Origin: Sulfurovum sp. UBA1140 | GTDB taxonomy: Bacteria > Campylobacterota > Campylobacteria > Campylobacterales > Sulfurovaceae | Reading direction: 5' to 3' | DNA length: 14,785 bases | Assembly (NCBI GenBank): GCA_002311915.1 | Contig: DCAF01000054.1 | Location: 2,993-17,777, forward strand | In this document: piece after piece, positions 8,275 to 14,785 of the stretch | Layout: each line of letters opens with the position of its first letter | How positions within the stretch are numbered: the first letter of the stretch is position 1 | The notes under the pieces: model-generated | Database searches by the model: none | Told to the model about the DNA's origin: nothing | What the model saw: only the letters and a program-made list of their open reading frames with translations | Translations under genes and position numbers: made by a program

Positions 8275-9660
8275 TTAAACCATCATCCATCCAAACACCA
8301 AATATAAAATCGAAGCCAATCCTGCACCTATTAAGGCGTAAGGAATTTGTGTACGTACATGAGCAATATGGTCACATCCACTTGCCATAGATGAGATAAT
8401 GGTGGTGTCAGATATGGGTGAGACATGGTCACCAAAGATTCCTCCTGAGATGACGGCTCCTATCATGAGGGGGATATCGACTCCAAAGTTAGCTCCTAAT
8501 GCTAAGGCTATGGGCATCATAATCGAGAAGGTTCCCCAACTGGTACCTGTCGAGAACGAAGTAAGAGCAGAGACCAAGAAGATAAGCAAGGGTAAGAGCA
8601 TTGGTGGGATGTTGCCTTGGATAAGGGTAGCAAGATAGTTGGCTGTTCCTAGGTCTTTGATAACATTTCCAATAAGAAAAGCAAGAATTAAAATGAGTGC
8701 AATGGGAATCATCTCTGATATACCTGCATAGAGTGAATTGAAATACTCTTTGTGTTTAAGGTGTTTGCCAATAACGTAATAAAAATAGATAAATCCAAGG
8801 GTAGCGATAACCGAATAGAAGACCGAGGTAGAACCTGAGCCTTTGAGTATCTCTCCGTTACCTGTGTAGTAGAGAGAAATTGGAACCATAGCAATAAGAA
8901 CAATAATGGGAAGTATCATTAAAAGAGGGGATTTGTTTTGATGGGTTTGGGTCATGCTGTTTGTTTCGGGTTGATGAGGTTTGGCATGACGCATGGGACC
9001 AATATTAATATCAAACAGTATAACCAGCAAGACCAAAAAGACGGTGATGAGTGAGTAGAAGTTAAACAGTATCGACTCAATAAGCAGTGAGATGCCTTCA
9101 CCCTCAATAACATTAGAATCAATGGCAGTGACAATGAGACCCAACAACAATGCACCCCACGCATTAAAAGGAATTAAAGAGCAGATGGGAGCAGAGGTAG
9201 AGTCACAAACAAAAGCCAACTTTTCACGACTGACACCATTTTTATCACAAAGGGGTTTGGCAACAGTACCTGCTACAAGTGCTGTAATAGAAGACTCTAT
9301 AAAGATAATCACACCTAAAAAATAGGCAAGAAGTAACGCTCCTTTAGGGGAGTCGATATTTTTCTGTTTTTGGCTTAGATAGTTGACAAAACCTCTTGCC
9401 CCACCTGAGTCGTTAATCAGTCTGATAATGGCACCAACAAGCAGAACAAAAAAGAGTGTTTTAGCAATCCACCCTTCGGCAAAGAGTCCGATAAACCCAT
9501 CAAGTAGGGCAATAATGGCTTCGAGTGGGTTAAATTGATGTATAACCAGTTCACCTAAAAATATTCCTGATAGTAGTGAAACCACCACATCTTTGGTTAT
9601 AATTGCCATGATGATGATAAAGAGTGGGATAAGAACGGAGAAGAGTCCTAAATTTTCCAT
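8275..9660 (-). CDS. Na+/H+ antiporter, NhaC family
   Basis: A polytopic inner-membrane protein of 461 residues with about ten to twelve hydrophobic segments, of the NhaC type (Na_H_antiporter family), which exchanges cytoplasmic Na+ for external H+. Characteristic conserved blocks are IESSITALVAG (121-131), DSTSAPICSLIPF (153-165), GTSWGTF (372-378) and GDHVSPISDTT (410-420). A hydrophilic loop at about 222-245 divides the two halves, and each half carries one of the polar signature motifs. The substrate could differ, since the family also includes malate-lactate and other exchangers. The start is the ATG at 9660 after GAGGA. Only 39 bases separate it from the divergent L,D-transpeptidase gene, and no clear terminator follows it on its own strand. 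Sodium export would suit a marine or saline habitat, but that is inference. Confidence 0.88.
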   Translation of the reverse strand: MENLGLFSVLIPLFIIIMAIITKDVVVSLLSGIFLGELVIHQFNPLEAIIALLDGFIGLFAEGWIAKTLFFVLLVGAIIRLINDSGGARGFVNYLSQKQKNIDSPKGALLLAYFLGVIIFIESSITALVAGTVAKPLCDKNGVSREKLAFVCDSTSAPICSLIPFNAWGALLLGLIVTAIDSNVIEGEGISLLIESILFNFYSLITVFLVLLVILFDINIGPMRHAKPHQPETNSMTQTHQNKSPLLMILPIIVLIAMVPISLYYTGNGEILKGSGSTSVFYSVIATLGFIYFYYVIGKHLKHKEYFNSLYAGISEMIPIALILILAFLIGNVIKDLGTANYLATLIQGNIPPMLLPLLIFLVSALTSFSTGTSWGTFSIMMPIALALGANFGVDIPLMIGAVISGGIFGDHVSPISDTTIISSMASGCDHIAHVRTQIPYALIGAGLASILYLVFGWMMV

Positions 9661-9699
9661 GATTTTTCCTCATATTATTTTTTAAGGAATTATAACATT

Positions 9700-10434
9700 A
9701 TGAAAACACTATCTATATTAACCTTGGGAGTGATACTTTTTACTGCTTGTCAAAGTAGTCAAACCCCTTCTATTCCTACATTAGATTCAATTCAAATTTC
9801 TATACCAAATAAGAGTAGACAGTTACTTTTTGTAACAACTCCTGACTGGAGTAGCAGAGAGGGAAGACTGCAACGATATGAGAAGAGGCAAGAAGATTGG
9901 CAAAAAGTGGGTCAACCTGTGAATATTATTTTAGGTCGTAATGGATTGGGGTGGGGAAGAGGACTACACACCATACCTAAAGATGCCAAAATTATTAAAA
10001 AAGAGGGAGATGGAAAGTCACCTGCAGGGTTGTTTGTGTTGGGAAATGGATTTGGGTACAACTCTCTTAAAATAGATTTTCCATATGAGACTTATAGACG
10101 AACTGACCATTGTGTTGATGATAGTGGGTCGCAGTGGTATAATCAAATTATAGACAGCACCGAGACGACCAAAGATTATAAGAGCTTTGAGCATATGAAA
10201 CTCAATAATAATCTTTACAAATATGGCATTATAGTGAATCATAATCCCCATCAAATAGCCCAAGGAGGGTCATGTATCTTTATGCACATACGAAGTGGTA
10301 ATGGTAAAGGAACAGCAGGGTGTACTGCAATGAGAGAGAGTGAAATTGTAGAAATTTTAAAGTGGCTAAAAGAAGAAGAGCAACCATTGCTTTTACAACT
10401 TCCTTTGGTTGAGATTGAAAAACATAAATATTAA
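9700..10434 (+). CDS. Putative lipoprotein L,D-transpeptidase (YkuD-type)
   Basis: The 244-residue protein has an N-terminal hydrophobic segment ending in LFTAC, so Cys17 is a probable lipidation site, although Phe at -3 is not ideal. The catalytic L,D-transpeptidase domain spans about 40-235. It carries the family run GRNGLGWGRGLH, then EGDGKSPAGLF, a CVDD segment, and the active site HIRSGNGKGTAGCTAM with His196 and Cys208 (the nucleophile). Such enzymes form 3-3 cross-links in peptidoglycan, attach proteins to it or trim it, acting in the periplasm. AAGGA at 9684-9688 precedes the ATG. The gene is single, divergent from the antiporter, and closed by the terminator at 10476-10513. The peptidoglycan-binding repeat protein 1.5 kb upstream is a possible functional neighbour, though not in the same transcript. 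Confidence 0.88.
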   Translation: MKTLSILTLGVILFTACQSSQTPSIPTLDSIQISIPNKSRQLLFVTTPDWSSREGRLQRYEKRQEDWQKVGQPVNIILGRNGLGWGRGLHTIPKDAKIIKKEGDGKSPAGLFVLGNGFGYNSLKIDFPYETYRRTDHCVDDSGSQWYNQIIDSTETTKDYKSFEHMKLNNNLYKYGIIVNHNPHQIAQGGSCIFMHIRSGNGKGTAGCTAMRESEIVEILKWLKEEEQPLLLQLPLVEIEKHKY

Positions 10435-10475
10435 AATATCTTTATGAAAAGAGTTTTCTTAACATTTTACGTTGT

Positions 10476-10513
10476 AAAAAATTGGTTTTTGTTAAAAAAA
10501 ACCAATTTTTTAT
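10476..10513. terminator. Bidirectional terminator between convergent genes
   Basis: A near-ideal AT-rich hairpin: the arm 10476-10490 (A-run, TTGG, T-run) pairs over about 15 bp with 10497-10511, loop GTTAAA. The A-run on one side and T-run on the other give a U-tract in both directions. It serves the L,D-transpeptidase gene (plus) and the 65-codon gene (minus), whose stop is a few bases away. A small extra inverted repeat TTTTAC-GTT-GTAAAA (10465-10479) overlaps its left edge. Confidence 0.88.
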
Positions 10514-10516
10514 TCT

Positions 10517-10714
10517 CTATTTCATTACACCAATCTGTTGTAAAAAAGGACGAATGTCTAAAGACTTTTCTGAAAATTTCTGAATAAGTATCTCTAAACG
10601 CCCATTTTCAGGTATCCACTCATCAAGGTGAGAAAGCCCGTATTGTTTTTCTAAAGAGGTAAGCCCTGCGTAGCTTGGAAGTTCGTTTTGGATGATTTTT
10701 ATGGTATTTGTCAA
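10517..10714 (-). CDS. Small hypothetical protein, 65 residues, TTG start
   Basis: I do not recognise this protein. It is soluble-looking, without signal peptide or membrane segment, rich in Leu, Ile and Glu, with a SLEKQYGLSHLDEWIPENGR middle part and a LDIRPFLQQIGVMK end; it may be mostly helical. The frame stays open upstream to 10795. That longer form would read through a perfect TATAAT (codons for Tyr-Asn), which should be the promoter, so transcripts begin inside it. The best start is TTG at 10714, preceded by AAAGGAAAC at a normal distance. It has its own promoter and ends at the bidirectional terminator, both signs of a real gene. It lies about 150 bases downstream of the cytochrome c gene on the same strand. 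Confidence 0.6.
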   Translation of the reverse strand: MTNTIKIIQNELPSYAGLTSLEKQYGLSHLDEWIPENGRLEILIQKFSEKSLDIRPFLQQIGVMK

Positions 10715-10774
10715 ATTGTTTCCTTTTCTTTGTAGTATTTTAATTAGATAACCTAATTCTAGCAAAGATGCAAT

Positions 10775-10780
10775 ATTATA
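10775..10780 (-). promoter_or_regulatory. -10 box of the 65-residue gene
   Basis: On the minus strand the sequence reads TATGGGTATAAT, a perfect TATAAT. It predicts a start of transcription near 10768 and a leader of about 55 bases before the TTG at 10714. No consensus -35 is visible. Confidence 0.6.
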
Positions 10781-10852
10781 CCCATATAAAAACAAGACTA
10801 ATAAATATTTTTAAATAAAATATAATAAAAATAAGAGATATAAATTCACTTT

Positions 10853-10868
10853 TAAGTAATATTACTTA
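10853..10868. repeat. 16-bp perfect palindrome
   Basis: TAAGTAATATTACTTA is fully self-complementary and overlaps the stop codon of the cytochrome c gene. It has no T-run after it on the minus strand, so it is not a standard terminator. It could be a dimeric regulator site or a 3'-end stabilising hairpin. AT-rich DNA makes such palindromes more frequent by chance. Confidence 0.5.
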
Positions 10869-11291
10869 GCGATTCTTAACCTCTTGAAGGTAAGTATAAA
10901 TAGCACCAATCTCCTCTTTTGTCAAATAATACATGGGCATAACTTTATGTCGAACAAGACGATTTGTTTTATCTCGGTATCTATTTTTTAGACTTGCTTC
11001 AAGTTGAGAGAGGTTGTAGCCTGTAATATCTAACCCCTTAAGAATTTTTGGGTTCTTGTTTCTATCATAATATTTAGCAATTTTATGCCCCCCTTTTCCC
11101 TCTTTTCCGTGACATTGACTACAAGAGATACCTCGTGGATTTTTATAAAGCATTCTTCCGTATTCGACCTCTAGTAGAAAACTATCATTAACTTTTTCTA
11201 TTGGAGTAGGGGGGATATTTTGTACTATTTGGATACTATTTTGCTCGACTGAAAAGAGTAAAATGGGTAAGAGAAGTAGTAGTTTCTTCAC
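10866..11291 (-). CDS. Periplasmic monohaem cytochrome c
   Basis: A 141-residue class I-type c cytochrome. The N-terminus is a short Sec signal (MKK then five Leu and PILLF, cut probably near residue 14-17). A linker rich in Pro follows, then one haem site CSQCH at 57-61 (Cys57, Cys60, His61). The sixth ligand is probably Met118 in the VMPMYYLTKEEIGAIYTYL segment, where Met-Pro-x-Tyr-x-Leu-Thr is the usual context. It should carry electrons in the periplasm; the partner is unknown. Two GTG starts are possible. I chose 11291 because AAAGGTG lies upstream at a fair distance and the protein then begins MKK; the start four codons earlier has no ribosome binding site. It is divergent from folD and the promoters overlap. 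Confidence 0.87.
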   Translation of the reverse strand: MKKLLLLLPILLFSVEQNSIQIVQNIPPTPIEKVNDSFLLEVEYGRMLYKNPRGISCSQCHGKEGKGGHKIAKYYDRNKNPKILKGLDITGYNLSQLEASLKNRYRDKTNRLVRHKVMPMYYLTKEEIGAIYTYLQEVKNR

Positions 11292-11324
11292 TATAAATAA
11301 CACCTTTGAATAAAGATTTTTCGA

Positions 11325-11330
11325 TATAAT
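11325..11330 (+). promoter_or_regulatory. -10 box of the folD operon
   Basis: TATAAT within TCGATATAATAAC lies 28 bases before the folD ATG, so the leader is about 20 bases. It is the only good promoter box in front of the folD-lepB-rpiB-valS run. Confidence 0.6.
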
Positions 11331-11331
11331 A
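11326..11331 (-). promoter_or_regulatory. -10 box of the cytochrome c gene
   Basis: The same bases read on the minus strand give TATTAT, 34 bases before the GTG start. The box shares five of six base pairs with the folD -10, so the two promoters would compete for RNA polymerase. Confidence 0.4.
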
Positions 11332-11358
11332 ACAAAAAATTAGCTAAAAGTGAAAAGA

Positions 11359-12213
11359 ATGCAACTTATTGATGGAAAATCATTATCGAAAAAAGTTCAA
11401 AGTAATGTTAAGTCTGAAGTAGAGGTACTTAAAACTCAAAAAAATATCGTTCCAGGTTTGGCTGTTGTGATTGTGGGTGATGACCCTGCTAGTCATGCCT
11501 ATGTAAGCATGAAAGAGAAGGCGTGTAAAAATGTTGGCTTCTACTCAATTGCACATAAAATGCCTGAAACCATTCGACAAGATGAGATTATTAAAATTAT
11601 TCAGATGATGAACAATAATCCTCATATTCATGGTATTTTAGTTCAGCTTCCCTTACCAAAACATATTGATACCAATAAAATATTAGAAGTCATTGACCCA
11701 AGTAAAGATGTGGATGGATTTCATGCCTATAACGTGGGTCGTATGGTGACGAATCTTGATAGTTTTGTGGCATGTACCCCATTAGGGGTAATGAAGATGT
11801 TTGAAGAGTATAACATTGATTTAGAGGGTAAAGATGTCGTGGTTGTGGGGGCAAGTAATATTGTGGGTAAGCCGATGGCAAGTCTGCTTTTAAATGCCAA
11901 TGCTACGGTAACGGTTACACATATTTATACCAAAGATTTATCAGCACACACACGAAATGCTGATATTGTTATTGTAGGGGTAGGAGTGCCAAACCTAATA
12001 AAAGAAAACATGGTAAAAGAGGGAGTAATTGTGATAGATATTGGAATGAACCGTTTAGAAGATGGCTCTTTGAGTGGAGATGTCGATTTTAAAGCTGTGG
12101 CTCCAAAGTGTTCGTACATTACACCTGTTCCAGGGGGAGTCGGACCCATGACCATTGCAATGTTACTTGTTAATACATTAAAATCAGCACAACAGTTTGG
12201 AGAGAGTATCTAA
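11359..12213 (+). CDS. folD: Bifunctional methylene-THF dehydrogenase / methenyl-THF cyclohydrolase
   Basis: FolD oxidises 5,10-methylenetetrahydrofolate with NADP+ and hydrolyses the methenyl product to 10-formyltetrahydrofolate, which feeds purine and formyl-Met synthesis in the cytoplasm. It has 284 residues, typical. Visible signatures are the start QLIDGKSLS, the catalytic block YVSMKEKAC with Tyr48 and Lys52, HGILVQLPLP, the DVDGFHAYNVGRM segment, the nucleotide fold VVVGASNIVGKPM, and the C-terminal TPVPGGVGPMTIAML. A GTG three codons upstream is in frame, but the ATG at 11359 fits the family start; neither has a strong ribosome binding site. It opens a run of four same-strand genes, and lepB begins one base after its stop. 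Confidence 0.97.
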   Translation: MQLIDGKSLSKKVQSNVKSEVEVLKTQKNIVPGLAVVIVGDDPASHAYVSMKEKACKNVGFYSIAHKMPETIRQDEIIKIIQMMNNNPHIHGILVQLPLPKHIDTNKILEVIDPSKDVDGFHAYNVGRMVTNLDSFVACTPLGVMKMFEEYNIDLEGKDVVVVGASNIVGKPMASLLLNANATVTVTHIYTKDLSAHTRNADIVIVGVGVPNLIKENMVKEGVIVIDIGMNRLEDGSLSGDVDFKAVAPKCSYITPVPGGVGPMTIAMLLVNTLKSAQQFGESI

Positions 12214-12214
12214 T

Positions 12215-13051
12215 ATGAAATATCTTAACATGCTTCATCGGTTCTCTAGCTCTTGGACAGGAACCATTATTATTGTTCTATTTCTTATCTTTTTTGTAAT
12301 TCAATCGTTTGTGATTCCTTCGGGATCGATGAAACGAACCATGCAGATAGGTGACTTTCTGTTTGCTAAAAAGTTCTCTTATGGTACGCCAATACCTACA
12401 CTTCCATGGTTAGAGATACCCCTCGTACCTGATTTTAATAACAATGGTCACCTCATCGAGGGGGACAAGCCACAACGGGCAGATATTGTTATCTTTAGGT
12501 ATCCAAAAAATCATAAAATACACTACGTAAAGCGATGTATCGCAACAGGTGGTGATGAAATTTTATATACCAATAAGCATCTTTTTATACATTTTGCAGA
12601 GGGTGATGCCTATATTAAAGAGAACTATCCTGCCAATAAGATACATATTTTAAGAGGAAAGCTTTGGGTTGATAATCCATACATGGATATCTATCCAGGC
12701 ATACAGTATGTTCCTAGTGGAGAGCATAGTATTTTTGATCTGTTGCTCTCTCAAGACAGTATAGATATGTCACAAACTTTTGTAGAAGAGTTGGGTGTTC
12801 CCATTTATAGTGTACAAGGGAAACCTATAAATGCTCTTTATAAAAAAGTAGAAGAGAGTCACTACTATATGGTGGGTGATAACCGTGATAATTCAAATGA
12901 TAGTCGCTTTTGGGGTTCTGTTCCGTATAGTCTAGTGGTTGGTCAGCCTTGGTTAATCTACTTTTCATGGGATACCGAGACCAAAAAGATTCGATGGGAT
13001 AGGTTGGGAAGATTTGTTAATGATATTCAGTATGATGAACCAAGATATTAA
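12215..13051 (+). CDS. lepB: Signal peptidase I
   Basis: Signal peptidase I removes signal peptides from Sec- and Tat-exported proteins at the outer face of the inner membrane. The 278-residue protein has one N-terminal membrane segment (about 16-34) followed directly by the catalytic Ser38 in PSGSM. Lys106, in HYVKRCIA, is the general base of the Ser-Lys dyad. The GDNRDNSNDSRFWG box starts near residue 221. A long insert at about 125-205 between the Lys block and the last box is usual in Campylobacterota. I chose the ATG at 12215 over an in-frame TTG six codons upstream because GGAGAGAG, inside the last folD codons, is a good ribosome binding site for it. The one-base gap to folD suggests translational coupling. 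Likely clients in this window include the repeat protein and the cytochrome. Confidence 0.96.
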   Translation: MKYLNMLHRFSSSWTGTIIIVLFLIFFVIQSFVIPSGSMKRTMQIGDFLFAKKFSYGTPIPTLPWLEIPLVPDFNNNGHLIEGDKPQRADIVIFRYPKNHKIHYVKRCIATGGDEILYTNKHLFIHFAEGDAYIKENYPANKIHILRGKLWVDNPYMDIYPGIQYVPSGEHSIFDLLLSQDSIDMSQTFVEELGVPIYSVQGKPINALYKKVEESHYYMVGDNRDNSNDSRFWGSVPYSLVVGQPWLIYFSWDTETKKIRWDRLGRFVNDIQYDEPRY

Positions 13052-13060
13052 GGAGAGAAA

Positions 13061-13513
13061 ATGAAGTTTTATATTGCCACAGACCACGCAGGATATGCTC
13101 TTAAAGAGTTTACTAAAGATTACGTGACTTCAAAAGGTCACGAGATTATAGACTTAGGCCCTGATAGTGCAGATAGAGTAGACTATCCAGATTTTGCCAA
13201 AAAATGTGCCAATGCTGTTATCTCTGATGAAGGAAGCTTTGGGATTCTTATTTGTGGAACGGGTATCGGTATCTCTATTGCTGCGAATAAAGTAGCAGGT
13301 ATTCGAGCAGGTCTCTGTCATGATGCCTATACTGCTATGGCGACCAGAGCTCATAATGATGCCAATATCTTATGTTTTGGTGAACGGGTGGTAGGAAAAG
13401 GGGTGGTAGAGAGTATGTTGGACGCTTTTTGTGATACTCCCTTTAAAGGTGGACGACATGCAGGGCGTGTTGATAAGATAGAGGGATGCTCTTTGGGAGC
13501 TGATTTAGGTTAA
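13061..13513 (+). CDS. rpiB: Ribose-5-phosphate isomerase B
   Basis: A 150-residue member of the RpiB/LacA/LacB family that interconverts ribose 5-phosphate and ribulose 5-phosphate in the pentose phosphate pathway. It begins MKFYIATDHAGYALK. It carries the active Cys65 in CGTGIGISIAANK and His98 in RAHNDAN, which match the catalytic Cys and His of the E. coli enzyme (66 and 99). The AAGGAGAG ribosome binding site overlaps the lepB stop, and the gap is nine bases, so it is probably in the same transcript. Some family members act on allose or galactose phosphates. With no sugar-uptake genes nearby, the ribose enzyme is the natural reading. Confidence 0.94.
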   Translation: MKFYIATDHAGYALKEFTKDYVTSKGHEIIDLGPDSADRVDYPDFAKKCANAVISDEGSFGILICGTGIGISIAANKVAGIRAGLCHDAYTAMATRAHNDANILCFGERVVGKGVVESMLDAFCDTPFKGGRHAGRVDKIEGCSLGADLG

Positions 13514-13549
13514 TAACCTAGTAATTAGATAATATATAGATGGAAAAAT

Positions 13550-14785
13550 ATGAGCGAAACTACAAACAGCGAAATTAAAAAGAACGTATACAACCCAAAA
13601 GAGATAGAAGATAGCTATTATAAGCTTTGGGAAGAGAGAAACTACTTTGAGATAGACGGTAATAAATCTATTCAAAAACCTGACAAACACTTTAGCATTA
13701 TGATGCCACCACCTAACGTTACGGGTAGACTTCATATTGGTCATGCTTTGACTTTTACACTTCAAGATATTATTGTTCGTTATAAAAGAATGGATGGGTA
13801 CAAAACGCTTTGGCAAGCAGGGGTTGACCATGCTGGGATTGCTACACAAAATGTGGTTGAAAAACAACTCATAGCTGAGGGAACTACCAAAGAAGAGCTA
13901 GGGCGTAAAGGTTTTTTAGAACGTGCTTGGTTACAAAAAGAGAACTCTCAAGATGCCATTACTTCTCAACTTAGAAAACTAGGGGTAAGTCCTGCTTGGT
14001 CGCGTGAGCGTTTTACGATGGATGAGGGTCTTGGAAACGCTGTAAAGAAATCATTTAAACAGATGTATGACAACGGTTTCATTGTTCGTGGAAACTACAT
14101 GATAAACTGGTGTACTCATGATGGTGCATTGAGCGACATTGAAGTAGAACATGAAGACCATATGGGGAAAATGTACCATATTAACTACCCATTGGCTGAT
14201 GGTTCAGGTGTGATTACCGTAGCAACGACACGTCCAGAGACTTATTTTGGTGATACGGCTGTTATGATTCACCCTGATGATACGCGTCATAATCATCTCT
14301 TAGGTAAGAAGATTAAATTGCCATTGATTGACCGTGAAGTTGAGATTATTGCTGATACGCATGTTGACATGGAGTTTGGAACAGGGTTTGTAAAAGTTAC
14401 CCCTGCACATGATACAAACGATTATGAAGTTGGTAAGCGTCATGATTTAGAGTTTATTACTATTTTTGATGAAAAGGGAATTTTAAATGAACATTGTGGA
14501 GAGTTTGAAGGTCAAGAGCGTTTAGAAGCTAGAGAGGTAATCGTAGCAAAGCTTGATGCAGAGGGCTTTATGGTTAAGATAGAAGACCACCCTCATCAAG
14601 TTGGGCATTGTTATCGTTGTAAGAACATTGTAGAGCCGTATATTTCTAAGCAGTGGTTTGTTAAAAAAGAGTTTGCAGCTTCTGCTATTGAAAAAGTAAA
14701 CAATGGTGAAGCAGAATTTTTCCCAAGCCATTGGATAAACACTTACAATGCTTGGATGGGTGAACTGCGTGATTGGTGTATCTCT
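13550..14785 (+). CDS. valS: Valyl-tRNA synthetase, N-terminal part (runs off window)
   Basis: ValRS charges tRNA-Val and edits mischarged threonine. The first 412 codons are present and open to the last base; the family is about 870-950 residues, so less than half is here. Visible features are the start MSETTNSEIKK, the ATP-binding HIGH motif at 62-65 (PPPNVTGRLHIGHAL), WQAGVDHAGIATQ, and the CP1 editing domain with TTRPETYFGDTA (from 226) and FGTGFVKVTPAHDTNDYEVG. A CxxC-type pair C354/C357 (HCYRCKN) follows, then a final GELRDWCIS. The KMSKS loop lies beyond the edge. The ATG at 13550 has a modest GGA site. It starts 36 bases after rpiB and is probably co-transcribed from the folD promoter. 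Confidence 0.96.
   Translation, partial: MSETTNSEIKKNVYNPKEIEDSYYKLWEERNYFEIDGNKSIQKPDKHFSIMMPPPNVTGRLHIGHALTFTLQDIIVRYKRMDGYKTLWQAGVDHAGIATQNVVEKQLIAEGTTKEELGRKGFLERAWLQKENSQDAITSQLRKLGVSPAWSRERFTMDEGLGNAVKKSFKQMYDNGFIVRGNYMINWCTHDGALSDIEVEHEDHMGKMYHINYPLADGSGVITVATTRPETYFGDTAVMIHPDDTRHNHLLGKKIKLPLIDREVEIIADTHVDMEFGTGFVKVTPAHDTNDYEVGKRHDLEFITIFDEKGILNEHCGEFEGQERLEAREVIVAKLDAEGFMVKIEDHPHQVGHCYRCKNIVEPYISKQWFVKKEFAASAIEKVNNGEAEFFPSHWINTYNAWMGELRDWCIS

Noticed and set aside
13505..13867. 120-codon minus-strand frame opposite valS and the rpiB-valS gap
   Set aside because: The plus strand here encodes a clear ValRS with the HIGH motif; the antisense frame has no recognisable content or start site.
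1..14785. CRISPR array, tRNA, rRNA, insertion sequence, prophage or defence genes
   Set aside because: No regularly spaced repeats, tRNA cloverleaf, transposase or integrase motifs were found in the gaps, all of which are under about 160 bases.

Overview
The window is an AT-rich, gene-dense stretch of a bacterial chromosome that looks like a free-living Campylobacterota (epsilonproteobacterium of the Sulfurimonas / Sulfurovum / Arcobacter type). The grounds are the short 205-residue RecO, a folD-lepB pair joined by one base, strong TATAAT-like -10 boxes without clear -35 boxes, and the general character of the proteins. The genus is inference and cannot be fixed from the sequence alone.

Layout. 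(1) Positions 123-5979, minus strand: the glutamate synthase operon gltB-gltD, ending in a hairpin terminator. Beyond it is a doubtful 38-codon hydrophobic frame. (2) 6068-6685, plus: recO, divergent from gltB. (3) 6686-8270, plus: a 58-bp direct repeat that duplicates a promoter, ribosome binding site and start codon. It is followed by a secreted protein made of four Cys-to-Trp repeat units plus a peptidoglycan-binding domain, and then a terminator. (4) 8275-9660, minus: an NhaC-family Na+/H+ antiporter. (5) 9700-10434, plus: a putative lipoprotein L,D-transpeptidase, facing a 65-codon unknown minus-strand gene across a bidirectional terminator. (6) 10866-11291, minus: a periplasmic monohaem cytochrome c whose promoter overlaps the folD promoter. 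(7) 11359 to the window end, plus: a tight run folD-lepB-rpiB-valS, with valS cut off by the window edge at codon 412.

Most genes are housekeeping: ammonia assimilation (gltBD), DNA repair (recO), one-carbon metabolism (folD), protein export (lepB), pentose phosphate (rpiB) and translation (valS). The accessory part is the envelope block at 6.7-10.4 kb, with the repeat protein and the L,D-transpeptidase both aimed at the cell wall and an ion antiporter between them. No tRNA, rRNA, CRISPR array, insertion sequence or phage gene was seen, and no intergenic gap exceeds about 160 bases.

I do not see a clear new multi-gene system. The signals most worth a second look are the exactly periodic repeat protein (23-23-19 residues, four times), the duplicated promoter and leader just upstream of it, the 65-residue unknown with a TTG start, and the two face-to-face promoters sharing one -10 sequence between the cytochrome gene and folD.
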